Source of the DNA: Staphylococcus warneri
Lineage (GTDB): Bacteria; Bacillota; Bacilli; Staphylococcales; Staphylococcaceae
Direction of reading: 5' to 3'
Length of the DNA stretch: 64,000 nucleotides
Assembly: GCF_900636385.1 (NCBI RefSeq)
Contig: NZ_LR134269.1
Span: 1-64,000, forward strand
In this document: one piece after another, positions 51,802 through 60,733 of the stretch
Numbering within the stretch: position 1 is the first letter of the stretch
How the letters are laid out: the number at the start of each line of letters is the position of its first letter
Position numbers and translations under genes: made by a program
The notes under the pieces: generated by a model
The model's input: the letters and a program-made list of their open reading frames with translations, nothing else
The model's database searches: none
What the model was told of the DNA's origin: nothing

Positions 51802-52668
51802 TTATTTATTAATAAGGCGTAGTTGCCAATTACCTATAATTTTAGCAAGCATTTTATTAGGAACAACATTTAAAAACTGTCTTTCTATTTTGTGTAATAG
51901 TGTTGGTATAATCACAAGTTCATTATTTTGCATTTTATAGAATGTATGGTTAGCAACGGTTTGTGGATTGCTTGCAAAGGCAGATGAAGATTTACCGGCA
52001 TTAGCAGCCCAATTGGTATCTAAAGGCCCAGGGCATAAAACACTAACATTAACATTAGTATCTAATAATTCGCCATACATAGTTTCGGTTAATTTCATCA
52101 CATAAGCTCTACTTGGTCCGTAAACATTAAAATAAGGATCAGGTGTCATAGCCCCTAGAGATGCTACATTTAAAATTTTCCCACTGTTTCGTTCAACCAT
52201 ATCTTTTCCGAATAAACGTGATAATAATGTCACACTAGTAATATTTAATTTAAGGTTGGAAATTAATTGTTCTGTACCGATATCCACTAACTTACCACTT
52301 TTTCCATATCCCGCGTTATTAACTAATTGCTCTATTTCAATGCCTTTTTCGGATAATTTATCATATAAATGATAAATATCTTCAGTTTTAGATAAATCTG
52401 CAGGAATGACGATTACATTAATTTCATATTGTGCTTTTAGTTGATGAGCCAATTGGTTTAATTTATCTTCAGATCTTGCAGCTAATACTAAATTAAAGTG
52501 ATGTCGTGCAAATGTTTTACTAAATGCTTCACCTAAACCACTTGAAGCACCTGTTATTAATGCGTATTTACCTGCCCCGTCAATATGTTTATTTTTAAAA
52601 TAAGTATTTAATTGATGTGCACCTATACCTACTGATAACAATGTTGCTATTAATTTTTTATTATTCAT
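51802..52668 (-). CDS. Short-chain dehydrogenase/reductase with Arg in place of catalytic Lys
   Basis: 288 residues. An N-terminal hydrophobic segment (MNNKKLIATLLSVGIG) precedes the Rossmann domain with TGASSGLG (about 40-47), NNAGYG and NVASLG. In the usual Y-x-x-x-K site it reads YGPSR (about residues 187-191), i.e. Arg for Lys. Either the enzyme uses Arg or it is catalytically altered. AAAGGAGG precedes the ATG. C-terminal HKIERQFLNVVPNKMLAKIIGNW resembles staphylococcal DltE-like SDRs. Substrate unknown; no partner gene nearby. Confidence 0.85.
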   Translation of the reverse strand: MNNKKLIATLLSVGIGAHQLNTYFKNKHIDGAGKYALITGASSGLGEAFSKTFARHHFNLVLAARSEDKLNQLAHQLKAQYEINVIVIPADLSKTEDIYHLYDKLSEKGIEIEQLVNNAGYGKSGKLVDIGTEQLISNLKLNITSVTLLSRLFGKDMVERNSGKILNVASLGAMTPDPYFNVYGPSRAYVMKLTETMYGELLDTNVNVSVLCPGPLDTNWAANAGKSSSAFASNPQTVANHTFYKMQNNELVIIPTLLHKIERQFLNVVPNKMLAKIIGNWQLRLINK

Positions 52669-53015
52669 ATAAAGACCTCCTTTATTTTTGTTGGTCTATT
52701 TTTATTGTGTAATGTAATAAAAAGAAGAAAGAAAAGTAAAACAATGTACTAATAAGTGTTAGAACATATAAGTTTTAAAGTTATCTCCTTTTACTTCTAT
52801 AGATGTAATATATCCATAGATAAAATAAGTCAAAAGATTAGATTTAGTCATTGTCTCCCATGTATATCGTTCAATTTCACACATTTCATTTCAACACACA
52901 CAAATATTTTCAACAGTTAGGAATAATTTAGCGTCTTTTAAGTAAAATGGTTTGCTAAGCTAACTAAAAATGATACAGTTTTTCGTGGACAATTTTAAGA
53001 AAGGAGTAGGGTGTC
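52669..53015. other. Intergenic region between the SDR and MFS genes
   Basis: 347 bp between divergent genes; no gene and no strong hairpin. AAAGGAG near 52999 is the MFS ribosome-binding site. A near-palindrome TTTGCTAAGCTAAC (about 52951-52964) could be an operator but has no clear match. Confidence 0.3.
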
Positions 53016-54446
53016 GTGTCGAGTAGTGAAATGACAATAGCAAAACGAAATACGATTGTGGTAGTGATGTTAATCAGTGCATTCGTAGCTATGTTAAATC
53101 AAACCATTTTAAATACTGCCTTACCAGCGATTATTTCCGGCTTAGGTATTCCTGAAACGACAGCACAATGGTTGATTACAGGATTTATGTTAGTTAACGG
53201 TGTTATGATTCCACTTACTGCATTTTTAATGGATAGATATTCTACACGAGGTTTATATATTTTCTCTATGGCTGCCTTTTTAATTGGATCTTTAGTGGCA
53301 GCACTTTCCCCAAACTTTAGTATTTTAATGGTGGCTCGTGTGATTCAAGCAATTGGTGCAGGTATTTTATTACCGCTCATGCAATTTACAGTGTTCACCT
53401 TATTCCCAGTAGAAAAACGTGGATTTGCGATGGGACTAACAGGTATAGTCGCACAATCTGCACCTGCGATTGGACCAACGTTAACGGGCTTGCTCATTGA
53501 TGCGTTTAGTTGGAGAATGCCGTTTTACGTCGTCGCAACGATTGCTATTATTGCCTTCGTGATTGGTTACTTCTTCGTTGAAAACCATAGTTCTCCAAAA
53601 GATACTGCTTTAGACAAGATTTCTGTTGTATATTCTACCTTTGGTTTCGGCCTCATTTTATTCGCGTTTAGTAGTATCAGTACGTTGGGTATCACGTCAC
53701 CAGCTGTAATCATTACATTTATATTAGGTGTAATCGTGATTGCCATCTTTACATTCCGTCAGTTAAAAATTGACCATCCATTGTTAAATTTACGTGTCTT
53801 TAGAAGTAAGACATTTACCTTATCAGCAGTAGCATCTATGTTGCTATTTATTGGTATCGTTGGTCCTGCATTACTCATTCCTATGTATGTACAAACAGGT
53901 TTAGGACTATCAGCAGTATTATCAGGGCTTGTGATTTTACCAGGTGCTGTGTTTAATGCATTTATTTCTGTTTATACAGGTAAGGTATTTGACCGTTTCG
54001 GATTACGTGTCCTAGTGATACCTGGCTTCACACTGTTGATTATTATGACGATTCTTCATACATTTTTATCAACAGATACGCCATTTTGGTATGTAGTCGT
54101 TATTTATGCGATTCGTATGTTCTCAGTCGGTTTATTAATCATGCCATTGAATACTGCAGGACTGAATGCGTTACAATCGGAAGAAATTTCTCATGGTACA
54201 GCAATTATGAATTCATTACGTATTATCGCTGGGGCAATGGGTACCGCAGTGAGTATTACGATTCTTTCCATTGTATCTAAAAATGATTTAGCAGGTAGTC
54301 ATACCGGTCAGTCTAAAACTGAAATGATGCGTGCAGCTACTGTACATGGTGTAGATGCAGCATTTATATTTACAACCATCTTGATTGTGATTGCATTTAT
54401 TCTATGTTTATTCATCAAAGATAAGACAAAAACTTCTAGAAAATAA
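53016..54446 (+). CDS. MFS multidrug efflux transporter (DHA2/LmrB-like)
   Basis: 476 residues, about 14 membrane helices, DHA2 (EmrB/QacA/LmrB) drug:proton antiporters. Motif A-type RYSTRG and motif C region GPTLTGLLIDAFSWRMPF are visible, as is FTIFPVEKRGFAMG; N-terminus TIAKRNTIVVVMLISAFVAMLNQTIL is the LmrB-like start. GTG 53016 is preceded by AAAGGAG. The DapE-like peptidase gene starts 24 bp after its stop, so both are probably one transcript. Substrates unknown. Confidence 0.9.
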   Translation: MSSSEMTIAKRNTIVVVMLISAFVAMLNQTILNTALPAIISGLGIPETTAQWLITGFMLVNGVMIPLTAFLMDRYSTRGLYIFSMAAFLIGSLVAALSPNFSILMVARVIQAIGAGILLPLMQFTVFTLFPVEKRGFAMGLTGIVAQSAPAIGPTLTGLLIDAFSWRMPFYVVATIAIIAFVIGYFFVENHSSPKDTALDKISVVYSTFGFGLILFAFSSISTLGITSPAVIITFILGVIVIAIFTFRQLKIDHPLLNLRVFRSKTFTLSAVASMLLFIGIVGPALLIPMYVQTGLGLSAVLSGLVILPGAVFNAFISVYTGKVFDRFGLRVLVIPGFTLLIIMTILHTFLSTDTPFWYVVVIYAIRMFSVGLLIMPLNTAGLNALQSEEISHGTAIMNSLRIIAGAMGTAVSITILSIVSKNDLAGSHTGQSKTEMMRAATVHGVDAAFIFTTILIVIAFILCLFIKDKTKTSRK

Positions 54447-54470
54447 TAAAATCATAAAGGAGTATTTGAC

Positions 54471-55709
54471 ATGAGTGTATTTACAAAAGAGGACCATTTA
54501 CAAATTTTAAAAGATATCGTAGAAATCAAAACAGTGAATGATAATGAAATAGAAGTAGCAAGATATTTAAAAGATTTATTAGAAAAACATGGCATCAAAG
54601 CAGATATCGATGAAATTAAAGGTCATGACAATCGTGCTAACCTAATTGCTTCCATTGGTGAAGGTCACCCAGTCGTGGCGATTTCAGGACATATGGACGT
54701 GGTATCAGAAGGCGATCCTAATAATTGGCAATTCCCACCATTTGAATTAACAGAACAAGATGGCTATTTATATGGTCGTGGTACATCAGATATGAAAGCA
54801 GGCTTAGCTGCACTAGTCATTGCAATGATTGAAATCTATCAAAGTGGCGCGTTAAAACAAGGTACTATCAAGTTAATGGCGACAGCTGGAGAAGAAATGC
54901 AACAACTAGGTTCAGAACAATTATATAAAGAAGGCTATATGGATGATGTGGATGCATTAGTCATTGCTGAACCATCCGAATCAGGTATTGTCTATGCGCA
55001 TAAAGGTTCTATGGATTATCAAATTGTATCTCGCGGACAAGCAGCACACAGTTCTATGCCTGTGGTTGGACAAAATGCGATTAAGCCGTTACTAGATTTT
55101 GTACGAAATATTGATGAGGAATATGAAGACATTAGAAAAGAATTACAGTGTGAACAATTTGATTTCAAACATGTGATTGAGAGAATAAAAGGACGTGTGG
55201 GCGACAAAGTTGAGGAAGAAGAAATCGAGCGCGTCATTAATGGATTGGTTATTAACCATACAATTATTCAAGGTGGTAATCAAGTCAATTCTGTGCCTGA
55301 TATGGCAACAACAGACTATAACATTCGTACCGTTCCAGAGTTTAATAATGACCAGGTGAAAGCTTTATTTAAAAAACATATTGAACAGATTAATAACGAA
55401 GGCGGTCAACTAGAAGAAGACATGTACCTAGACTTAGATCCAGTGCTTACAACAGGGGAAAATCGTTTAATCGCGCTAGGTCAACAAGTGGCAGCTCATA
55501 TTTTCAAGAGGGATGTCGTTGCAACACCAACAGTTGGTGTGACTGACGCATCTAATTTACTACGTGATAAAGATGAACATTTCTCATTCTTAATGTTTGG
55601 TCCAGGTACCGTACCACATCAAATCAATGAACATGTAAATAAAGAAACATATCATCAATTTGTTGATTATTATATTGAATTATTAACATCATATTTAAAT
55701 GAAGTATAA
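54471..55709 (+). CDS. ArgE/DapE-family M20 metallopeptidase
   Basis: 412 residues, M20 zinc amidohydrolase family (ArgE/DapE/ACY1/CPG2). Metal ligands lie in SGHMDVV (His about 75), GRGTSDMKAGLAAL (Asp about 106), GEEMQQLGSE (catalytic Glu-Glu about 140), then AEPSE, and a C-terminal His in GPGTVPHQINEH. Best match to the DapE-like group, succinyl-diaminopimelate desuccinylase. Staphylococci make lysine through the acetyl route, so a different amide substrate is possible. Co-transcribed with the MFS transporter; AAAGGAG precedes it. Confidence 0.85.
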   Translation: MSVFTKEDHLQILKDIVEIKTVNDNEIEVARYLKDLLEKHGIKADIDEIKGHDNRANLIASIGEGHPVVAISGHMDVVSEGDPNNWQFPPFELTEQDGYLYGRGTSDMKAGLAALVIAMIEIYQSGALKQGTIKLMATAGEEMQQLGSEQLYKEGYMDDVDALVIAEPSESGIVYAHKGSMDYQIVSRGQAAHSSMPVVGQNAIKPLLDFVRNIDEEYEDIRKELQCEQFDFKHVIERIKGRVGDKVEEEEIERVINGLVINHTIIQGGNQVNSVPDMATTDYNIRTVPEFNNDQVKALFKKHIEQINNEGGQLEEDMYLDLDPVLTTGENRLIALGQQVAAHIFKRDVVATPTVGVTDASNLLRDKDEHFSFLMFGPGTVPHQINEHVNKETYHQFVDYYIELLTSYLNEV

Positions 55710-55720
55710 ATAAAGATGTA

Positions 55721-55775
55721 TAGGAGTAGCTATTGATTGCGTGATGCACGAATGATCAGAGGCTACTCCTTTTAT
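55721..55775. terminator. Terminator of the MFS-DapE operon
   Basis: AGGAGTAGC / GCTACTCCT with 31-nt loop, then TTTTATATT; also serves the convergent small gene. Confidence 0.8.
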
Positions 55776-55776
55776 A

Positions 55777-56043
55777 TTATGATAATAAGAGTGGTGTAGA
55801 AAATAGAATGAGTAAGATGATATTTAAAATACCTAATAAACTGGTGACTAATTTTTGTTTACATTTTGAAAGTAAGGTTAATTGGATAATTATAGTAATG
55901 AAAATGAGAATAGCGCCTGGCCAATACCAGAAAGAGAATGTAGAATTGTTAAACAAGTTCGTGAAAAAGGTCGTATAAACGATAAAAAGATTCAATACTG
56001 TTAAAATAATTGAAGTGACATAGAGTGAGCGGGTGTTGATCAT
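55777..56043 (-). CDS. Small three-helix membrane protein, unknown
   Basis: 88 residues with three hydrophobic helices (about 7-30, 40-60, 66-86), no recognised motif. AGAAAGGAT precedes ATG 56043 (MINTRSLY). It is convergent with the DapE-like gene and divergent from the methyltransferase. Function unknown. Confidence 0.65.
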   Translation of the reverse strand: MINTRSLYVTSIILTVLNLFIVYTTFFTNLFNNSTFSFWYWPGAILIFITIIIQLTLLSKCKQKLVTSLLGILNIILLILFSTPLLLS

Positions 56044-56190
56044 GATGTTTATCCTTTCTAATCATGTAGTTATATTTATATCATATTATATATAGTTAAA
56101 ACTCAAATTTCAAATCAATTTAATTATTAAATTATATAAAAGTCGCTACGGTTATAGGAAAACGGGATTTTTAAAAAGGGAGAGAGATTT

Positions 56191-56925
56191 ATGAATGAAC
56201 GTAATGAGGTTATCATCAAGTTGCTAGATAGAGCAAATATTAAACCAGGCATGCGCATATTAGATATCGGATGTGCGACTGGGGAAGTCACTCAATTAGT
56301 AGCTGAACGTGTTGGATCACAAGGTGAAGTGATTGGTATTGATATGAATCAAACACTGTTGGAAAAAGCAGTTGAAAATAATCAATATGATCATGTGTCT
56401 TATCAACAACATGATATTTATCAATTACCAGAAACATTAGGCCAATTCGATGTCATTATTGGTAGAAGGGTACTCATGTATTTGCCAGATGTGGTACAAG
56501 CGTTACGCATATTAAAGGACTTTTTAAAACCAGAAGGTATATTCTGCTTTCAGGAAAGTGATGCTATTAATGGCGGTACGGGTGCAGATGAACTACCTCT
56601 ACATCAAACAGCGATACAATGGATATGGCAAACTGTAGCACAAGAAGGTGGCGATATTCATATCGGCCAAAAGTTATACAATTTGTTGAACGAAATAGGT
56701 ATGAAAGACACTGATTACTTTGCGGAAGCGATCATTCATACATCCGACAACAATGATTTAGAATGGCTTGTAGGCATTATGCTACCAAGAATGAAGGCAC
56801 ATCATATTGTGGATGAGACCTTCTCAATAGAAACGTTCAAAAAAGAATTAAAAGCAGAGGCACAACACAATCATAGTGCCTTCATAAGAGATATGGCATT
56901 CGGAATAATAGGGAAAATAAAGTGA
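56191..56925 (+). CDS. SAM-dependent methyltransferase
   Basis: 244-residue class I methyltransferase: motif I ILDIGCATGEV (about 23-33), motif II VIGIDMNQ, QHDIYQLPE, and VIIGRRVLMYLPD. No specificity domain is recognisable; it resembles UbiE/Methyltransf_25-type enzymes of small molecules. AAAGGGAGAGAG precedes the ATG. A copy of the structured repeat starts 8 bp after its stop. Confidence 0.85.
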   Translation: MNERNEVIIKLLDRANIKPGMRILDIGCATGEVTQLVAERVGSQGEVIGIDMNQTLLEKAVENNQYDHVSYQQHDIYQLPETLGQFDVIIGRRVLMYLPDVVQALRILKDFLKPEGIFCFQESDAINGGTGADELPLHQTAIQWIWQTVAQEGGDIHIGQKLYNLLNEIGMKDTDYFAEAIIHTSDNNDLEWLVGIMLPRMKAHHIVDETFSIETFKKELKAEAQHNHSAFIRDMAFGIIGKIK

Positions 56926-56932
56926 TAAAGAA

Positions 56933-57220
56933 GGGAGAGGGACAGAAATAAAATTTTCTTAAAATTTATTTCGTTGTCCCACCCCGGCAAGGTTGACTAG
57001 AAATGAAAAAGCTTGGTACATTAGACCGTCTTTGTAATTTATTACTTAGACGGTTTTATGCATGAACTTTTAAGTTCATGTATACCTCTTAAACTTAATC
57101 TGAACACATGAGTTAATACTCATGTGTAAGTCATTCTAATTTCTTTACGAAAAAGAATGACTTTACAGTCAACTACTGCCCAAACATAAATGTAACTTGA
57201 AGTATATATTTATGTCCTAG
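56933..57220 (+). repeat. Structured intergenic repeat, copy 4, with nested hairpin tract
   Basis: GGGAGAGGGACAGAAATAA ... GTCCCACCCC and the arm GGCAAGGTTGACTAGAAATG as in copy 3, but at the apex (after GCTTGGTACA, 57020) about 145 bp of new sequence is present before AGTCAACTACTGCC resumes (57167). The outer stem is kept. It ends TTTATGTCCTAG. Confidence 0.85.
57021..57166 (+). other. Four-hairpin insertion inside repeat copy 4
   Basis: Four consecutive inverted repeats: ACCGTCT/AGACGGT (57025-57054), CATGAACTT-TT-AAGTTCATG (57061-57080), ACACATGAGT-TAAT-ACTCATGTGT (57104-57127) and AAGTCATTCT/AGAATGACTT (57128-57163). No open frame. It looks like a folded RNA or a small non-autonomous insertion. 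Confidence 0.7.
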
Positions 57221-57247
57221 CTTCTCTTTTATATATGGAAGGTATAA
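57213..57247 (+). repeat. 35-bp direct repeat, left copy
   Basis: Begins TGTCCTAGCTTCTCTTTTAT and ends GGAAGGTATAA. An identical 35-bp sequence lies at 60716-60750, flanking the three-gene module. Confidence 0.92.
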
Positions 57248-57261
57248 ATTTCCAATATTTT

Positions 57262-57275
57262 TGAAAGCGCTTTAT
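57262..57275 (+). promoter_or_regulatory. cre-like site of the AraC-TIM gene
   Basis: TGAAAGCGCTTTAT matches the cre consensus at 13 of 14 positions, 66 bp before the gene. Confidence 0.65.
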
Positions 57276-57340
57276 AATAAGGAGACATGTAGAATATACA
57301 TCATAATTATTCTAAATGAACCTTGAAAGTAGGTATTTTT

Positions 57341-58522
57341 ATGACGAATAATAACATTCATTCACAATTATTAAATAAGGTTAAGAAGGGAACAAAATTG
57401 GTAGGTGTCAGTGTAGGATCTGGAATATCGGCAGTTAATGCTAGTAAAAATAATGCAGATTTAATTCTCTTTTTAAGTTCTGGTATTTTTCGAAACAGAG
57501 GAGTGAGTTCTTTAGGAGCATACTTAGCTGCATCAAACAGTAATGATTTGAATTTGTCTATATTTGATAGAGACATTGCTACTAAAAAAATAGATACTCC
57601 AATCATATTTGGTTTAATGGCAACGGATCCTACTATTAATATAGAAAATTTTATTTCGTGTTTAAAGGATAGAGGTATATTTGGTATTAATAATTATCCA
57701 ACGGTTGGTTTGATTGATGGTCAATTTAGAAATTATTTAGAAGAAAATAATTTAGGTTACGATCAAGAAGTTAGGGCAATTGGGATAGCCAAACAAAAGG
57801 GAATGTTTACTACTGCATTTGTTTTTAATGAAATTCAAACTAAAAAAATGCTTGATGCGGGAGCTGATATCATATGTTTACATCTTGGGTTGTCAGTTGG
57901 AGGTGATTTGGGAACAAAACAAATTAAATCACTTCAATATACAAATCATTTGATTCAACAAATATTTCATTCATTTAATGAAGGTATTCTCCAAGAAAAA
58001 ATGATTATGCTATATGGCGGACCTATTAAAACTCAGCAAGATTTTCAATATTTATGTGATCAGAATGAATTTATTAATGGTTATATTGGAGGTTCATTAT
58101 TTGAACGTATTCCTACTGAAGAAGGCTTAAAAGTAGCAATTGATAACTTTAAATATTCAAGTGACGAACATATGATTTCGTTTATGAATAAGAAGGATAA
58201 AAGTCCTGAAGAGTATATTGATTTTGTGCAAGCATACATTCATCAACATTATTATGAATATATTTCTTTAAATGAACTTGCTGACATTTTATATATATCA
58301 CGCCCTTATTTGAGTAAATTATTTAAACAAGTCATAGGTAAATCATTTAAAGAATATTTAGTGATGTACCGCTTAGCCAGAGCTGAACATATGTTGCTTA
58401 ATACAAATCAGTCGGTTAAAGAAATTGCAGATTCGGTTGGTTACAATGATTATGCACATTTTAGTAAACTATTTAAGCAAAAATATGGATTGTCACCTAC
58501 TCATTACAAAACAACAAATTGA
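57341..58522 (+). CDS. TIM-barrel (PEP-hydrolase-like) domain fused to AraC DNA-binding domain
   Basis: 393 residues from ATG 57341 (MTNNNIHSQLLNKV), with AAGTAGG about 9 bp upstream. Residues 1 to about 270 align over their length with the enzyme encoded at 59824-60645: [19 protein letters not shown] and LGYDQEV correspond to [19 protein letters not shown] and MGYDTEV there. Residues about 285-390 form two helix-turn-helix motifs of the AraC/XylS family (SLNELADILYISRPYLSKLF; ADSVGYNDYAHFSKLFKQ). Inference: the barrel has become a ligand sensor. Changes at likely active-site positions (CHGGP in the enzyme is LYGGP here) support loss of catalysis. It should control the genes downstream. Confidence 0.87.
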   Translation: MTNNNIHSQLLNKVKKGTKLVGVSVGSGISAVNASKNNADLILFLSSGIFRNRGVSSLGAYLAASNSNDLNLSIFDRDIATKKIDTPIIFGLMATDPTINIENFISCLKDRGIFGINNYPTVGLIDGQFRNYLEENNLGYDQEVRAIGIAKQKGMFTTAFVFNEIQTKKMLDAGADIICLHLGLSVGGDLGTKQIKSLQYTNHLIQQIFHSFNEGILQEKMIMLYGGPIKTQQDFQYLCDQNEFINGYIGGSLFERIPTEEGLKVAIDNFKYSSDEHMISFMNKKDKSPEEYIDFVQAYIHQHYYEYISLNELADILYISRPYLSKLFKQVIGKSFKEYLVMYRLARAEHMLLNTNQSVKEIADSVGYNDYAHFSKLFKQKYGLSPTHYKTTN

Positions 58523-58551
58523 GAATACTTAAACACATGTTTATCAATTAA

Positions 58552-58565
58552 TGAAAGCGCTACAA
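58552..58565 (+). promoter_or_regulatory. cre-like site before the Tm-1-like gene
   Basis: TGAAAGCGCTACAA, 13 of 14 to cre, 40 bp before the start. Shares TGAAAGCGCT with the site at 57262, so it might equally be the AraC-type regulator's own operator. Confidence 0.55.
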
Positions 58566-58604
58566 TATCCTTGATAGTTCATTTAAAAGGGGGTTGTAGT
58601 ATAA

Positions 58605-59810
58605 ATGAAAACAGTCGCAATTATTGGTACATTTGATACAAAAGCAAAAGAATTTAGCTATGTTAAGGATGAAATTGAAAGACTCGGTTTTAACACACTA
58701 ATGATTCATACAGGCGTGTATGATTCGTTAATTTCAGTAGATATTACAAATCAACAGGTTTTAGATGAAGTAGATGTACACATAACGGAATTAATCAGAA
58801 AGTCAGATAGAGCGTATGCTACGGATATGTTAGCAAAAGGTATGCAATCACTATTATTAAAATTATTCGAAGCACAGAAGTTTGATGGTGTAATATCATT
58901 GGGAGGATCTAGTGGAACTGCTATAGCAACTGCTGGTATGAAAGAATTACCTATAGGAATACCTAAAGTAATGGTATCTACTATGACTTCTGGCGACATC
59001 TCCCAATACGTAGGTACTTCAGATATATTTATGATACCGTCCATAGTAGACATAGCAGGTTTAAATAAAATTTCAAAACAAATTTTCATGAATGCTATCA
59101 ATGCTCTGGGAGGGATGTTGTCTGATTATGAACTTGATTTCAACGAAGACAAACCATTGATTGCAGCAAGTATGTTTGGTGTAACTACACCTGTTGTGAC
59201 TCAGGCAACGGAAATACTAGAACAGCACGGTTATGAAGTTGTTATATTTCATGCAACAGGTACAGGTGGCAAAGCTATGGAGGATTTGATTCGAAGTGGT
59301 TACTTTGAAGGAGTGTTAGATTTAACAACAACAGAATGGGCAGACCAGTTATGTGGTGGTGTATTATCTGCAGGTGAATCACGCTTAGATGCTGCTATAG
59401 AAAATAATATACCTCAAGTAGTTTCATTAGGGGCGTTAGATATGGTGAATTTTGGTCCTAAAGAAACAGTTCCCGAACAATATAAAAATAGATTGTTATA
59501 TCAACATAACCCTTCAGTGACACTAATGAGAACAACGGTAGAAGAAAATATAAAAATAGGACACAAAATAGCTGAAAAATTGAACAGGGCAGATACAAAT
59601 ACTGCTTTAGTAATACCAGTTAAGGGTATTTCTGCTATAGATAAAGAGGGTGAAATATTTTATGATGAGAAAGCGACTCAAGCATTAATCAATACTATTA
59701 AAGAAAATCTGAACTCTAATATTACAATTCATGAACTAGATTATCACATTAATGATAAGACATTTTCAAATGAGGTTTCTAGAATATTAATCAATGCGAT
59801 TGAGAAATGA
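58605..59810 (+). CDS. Tm-1-like ATP-binding protein (UPF0261)
   Basis: 401 residues of the UPF0261/Tm-1-like family (PF06792). Signature: N-terminal [20 protein letters not shown] (about 4-23), [30 protein letters not shown] (about 98-127), FGVTTPVV (about 190), [15 protein letters not shown] and the late [13 protein letters not shown]. In tomato the Tm-1 protein joins this domain to a C-terminal TIM barrel; here the two halves are separate neighbouring genes. Biochemical function unknown. The gene overlaps the upstream region of the next gene by 3 bp-scale spacing (13 bp), so they are co-translated. GGGGGTTG precedes the ATG. Confidence 0.88.
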   Translation: MKTVAIIGTFDTKAKEFSYVKDEIERLGFNTLMIHTGVYDSLISVDITNQQVLDEVDVHITELIRKSDRAYATDMLAKGMQSLLLKLFEAQKFDGVISLGGSSGTAIATAGMKELPIGIPKVMVSTMTSGDISQYVGTSDIFMIPSIVDIAGLNKISKQIFMNAINALGGMLSDYELDFNEDKPLIAASMFGVTTPVVTQATEILEQHGYEVVIFHATGTGGKAMEDLIRSGYFEGVLDLTTTEWADQLCGGVLSAGESRLDAAIENNIPQVVSLGALDMVNFGPKETVPEQYKNRLLYQHNPSVTLMRTTVEENIKIGHKIAEKLNRADTNTALVIPVKGISAIDKEGEIFYDEKATQALINTIKENLNSNITIHELDYHINDKTFSNEVSRILINAIEK

Positions 59811-59823
59811 GAGGGAGATACGT

Positions 59824-60645
59824 ATGAATAGAAAACATATTAAAGAAAATTTTAATCAAAAAATTAAAGATAATAATATTATCTTAGGTGTAGGTGCAGG
59901 TACTGGTATTACTGCTAAGAGCAGTGAAGCGGGTGGAGCTGATTTATTAATTATATATAATTCAGGACGATACAGAATGGCAGGTCGTGGTTCATTAGCA
60001 GGGTTATTAGCTTATGGAGACGCTAACCAAATTGTACAAGAAATGGGTAATGAAGTATTACCAGTAGTTAATCACACACCTGTTCTTGCAGGAGTGAATG
60101 GCAGTGATCCTTTCAGAGTTATGGATGTTTTTCTTAAAGATTTAAAAGCACAAGGTTTTGCAGGCGTACAAAATTTCCCAACTGTTGGTCTGATTGATGG
60201 TACTTTTAGACAAAATTTAGAAGAAACAGGTATGGGATATGATACAGAAGTAGAAATGATACGTAAAGCACACGAATTAGATATGTTTACAGCACCATAT
60301 GTTTTTGATGAAGAGCAAGCTAAAGATATGGCTAATGCAGGTGCGGATATGTTAGTAGCACATATGGGATTAACTACTAAAGGTAGTATTGGTGCTAAAA
60401 CAGCATTGACACTAGATGATTGTGTAGAACGCATACAAAAAATTGTTGAAGCCGGAAAATCAGTAAATGAAAATGTATTAGTTATTTGTCATGGCGGACC
60501 AATTGCAGAACCAGATGACGCTGAATATATTATTTCTAAAGTAGATGGAATTGTAGGATTCTTTGGTGCTTCAAGTATTGAGAGATTTGCAGCAGAAAAT
60601 GGAATTAAAAAACAAACAGAAGCATTTAAAAAGATTGTTAAATAA
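59824..60645 (+). CDS. TIM-barrel PEP-hydrolase-like protein (PF09370)
   Basis: 273 residues from ATG 59824 ([17 protein letters not shown]), AGAGGGAGA upstream; an earlier in-frame TTG lies inside the preceding gene. The barrel carries [58 protein letters not shown] and VICHGGPI, motifs of the PF09370 family (TIM-barrel signal-transduction/PEP-hydrolase-like). Last gene of the module; a perfect hairpin terminator follows. Reaction unknown; homologues are always linked with Tm-1-like proteins, suggesting they act on one pathway. Confidence 0.87.
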   Translation: MNRKHIKENFNQKIKDNNIILGVGAGTGITAKSSEAGGADLLIIYNSGRYRMAGRGSLAGLLAYGDANQIVQEMGNEVLPVVNHTPVLAGVNGSDPFRVMDVFLKDLKAQGFAGVQNFPTVGLIDGTFRQNLEETGMGYDTEVEMIRKAHELDMFTAPYVFDEEQAKDMANAGADMLVAHMGLTTKGSIGAKTALTLDDCVERIQKIVEAGKSVNENVLVICHGGPIAEPDDAEYIISKVDGIVGFFGASSIERFAAENGIKKQTEAFKKIVK

Positions 60646-60692
60646 ATTGAATGTAATTTTAGAAGTGCTATAAATGTGTATTAACAGTTATA

Positions 60693-60733
60693 AAGAAGCT
60701 AGGACAACTTGATATTGTCCTAGCTTCTCTTTT
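60693..60733 (+). terminator. Terminator of the Tm-1/TIM module
   Basis: AGAAGCTAGGACAA / TTGTCCTAGCTTCT, 14-bp perfect stem with a short loop, then CTTTTAT. Its right arm forms part of the 35-bp direct repeat. Confidence 0.9.
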
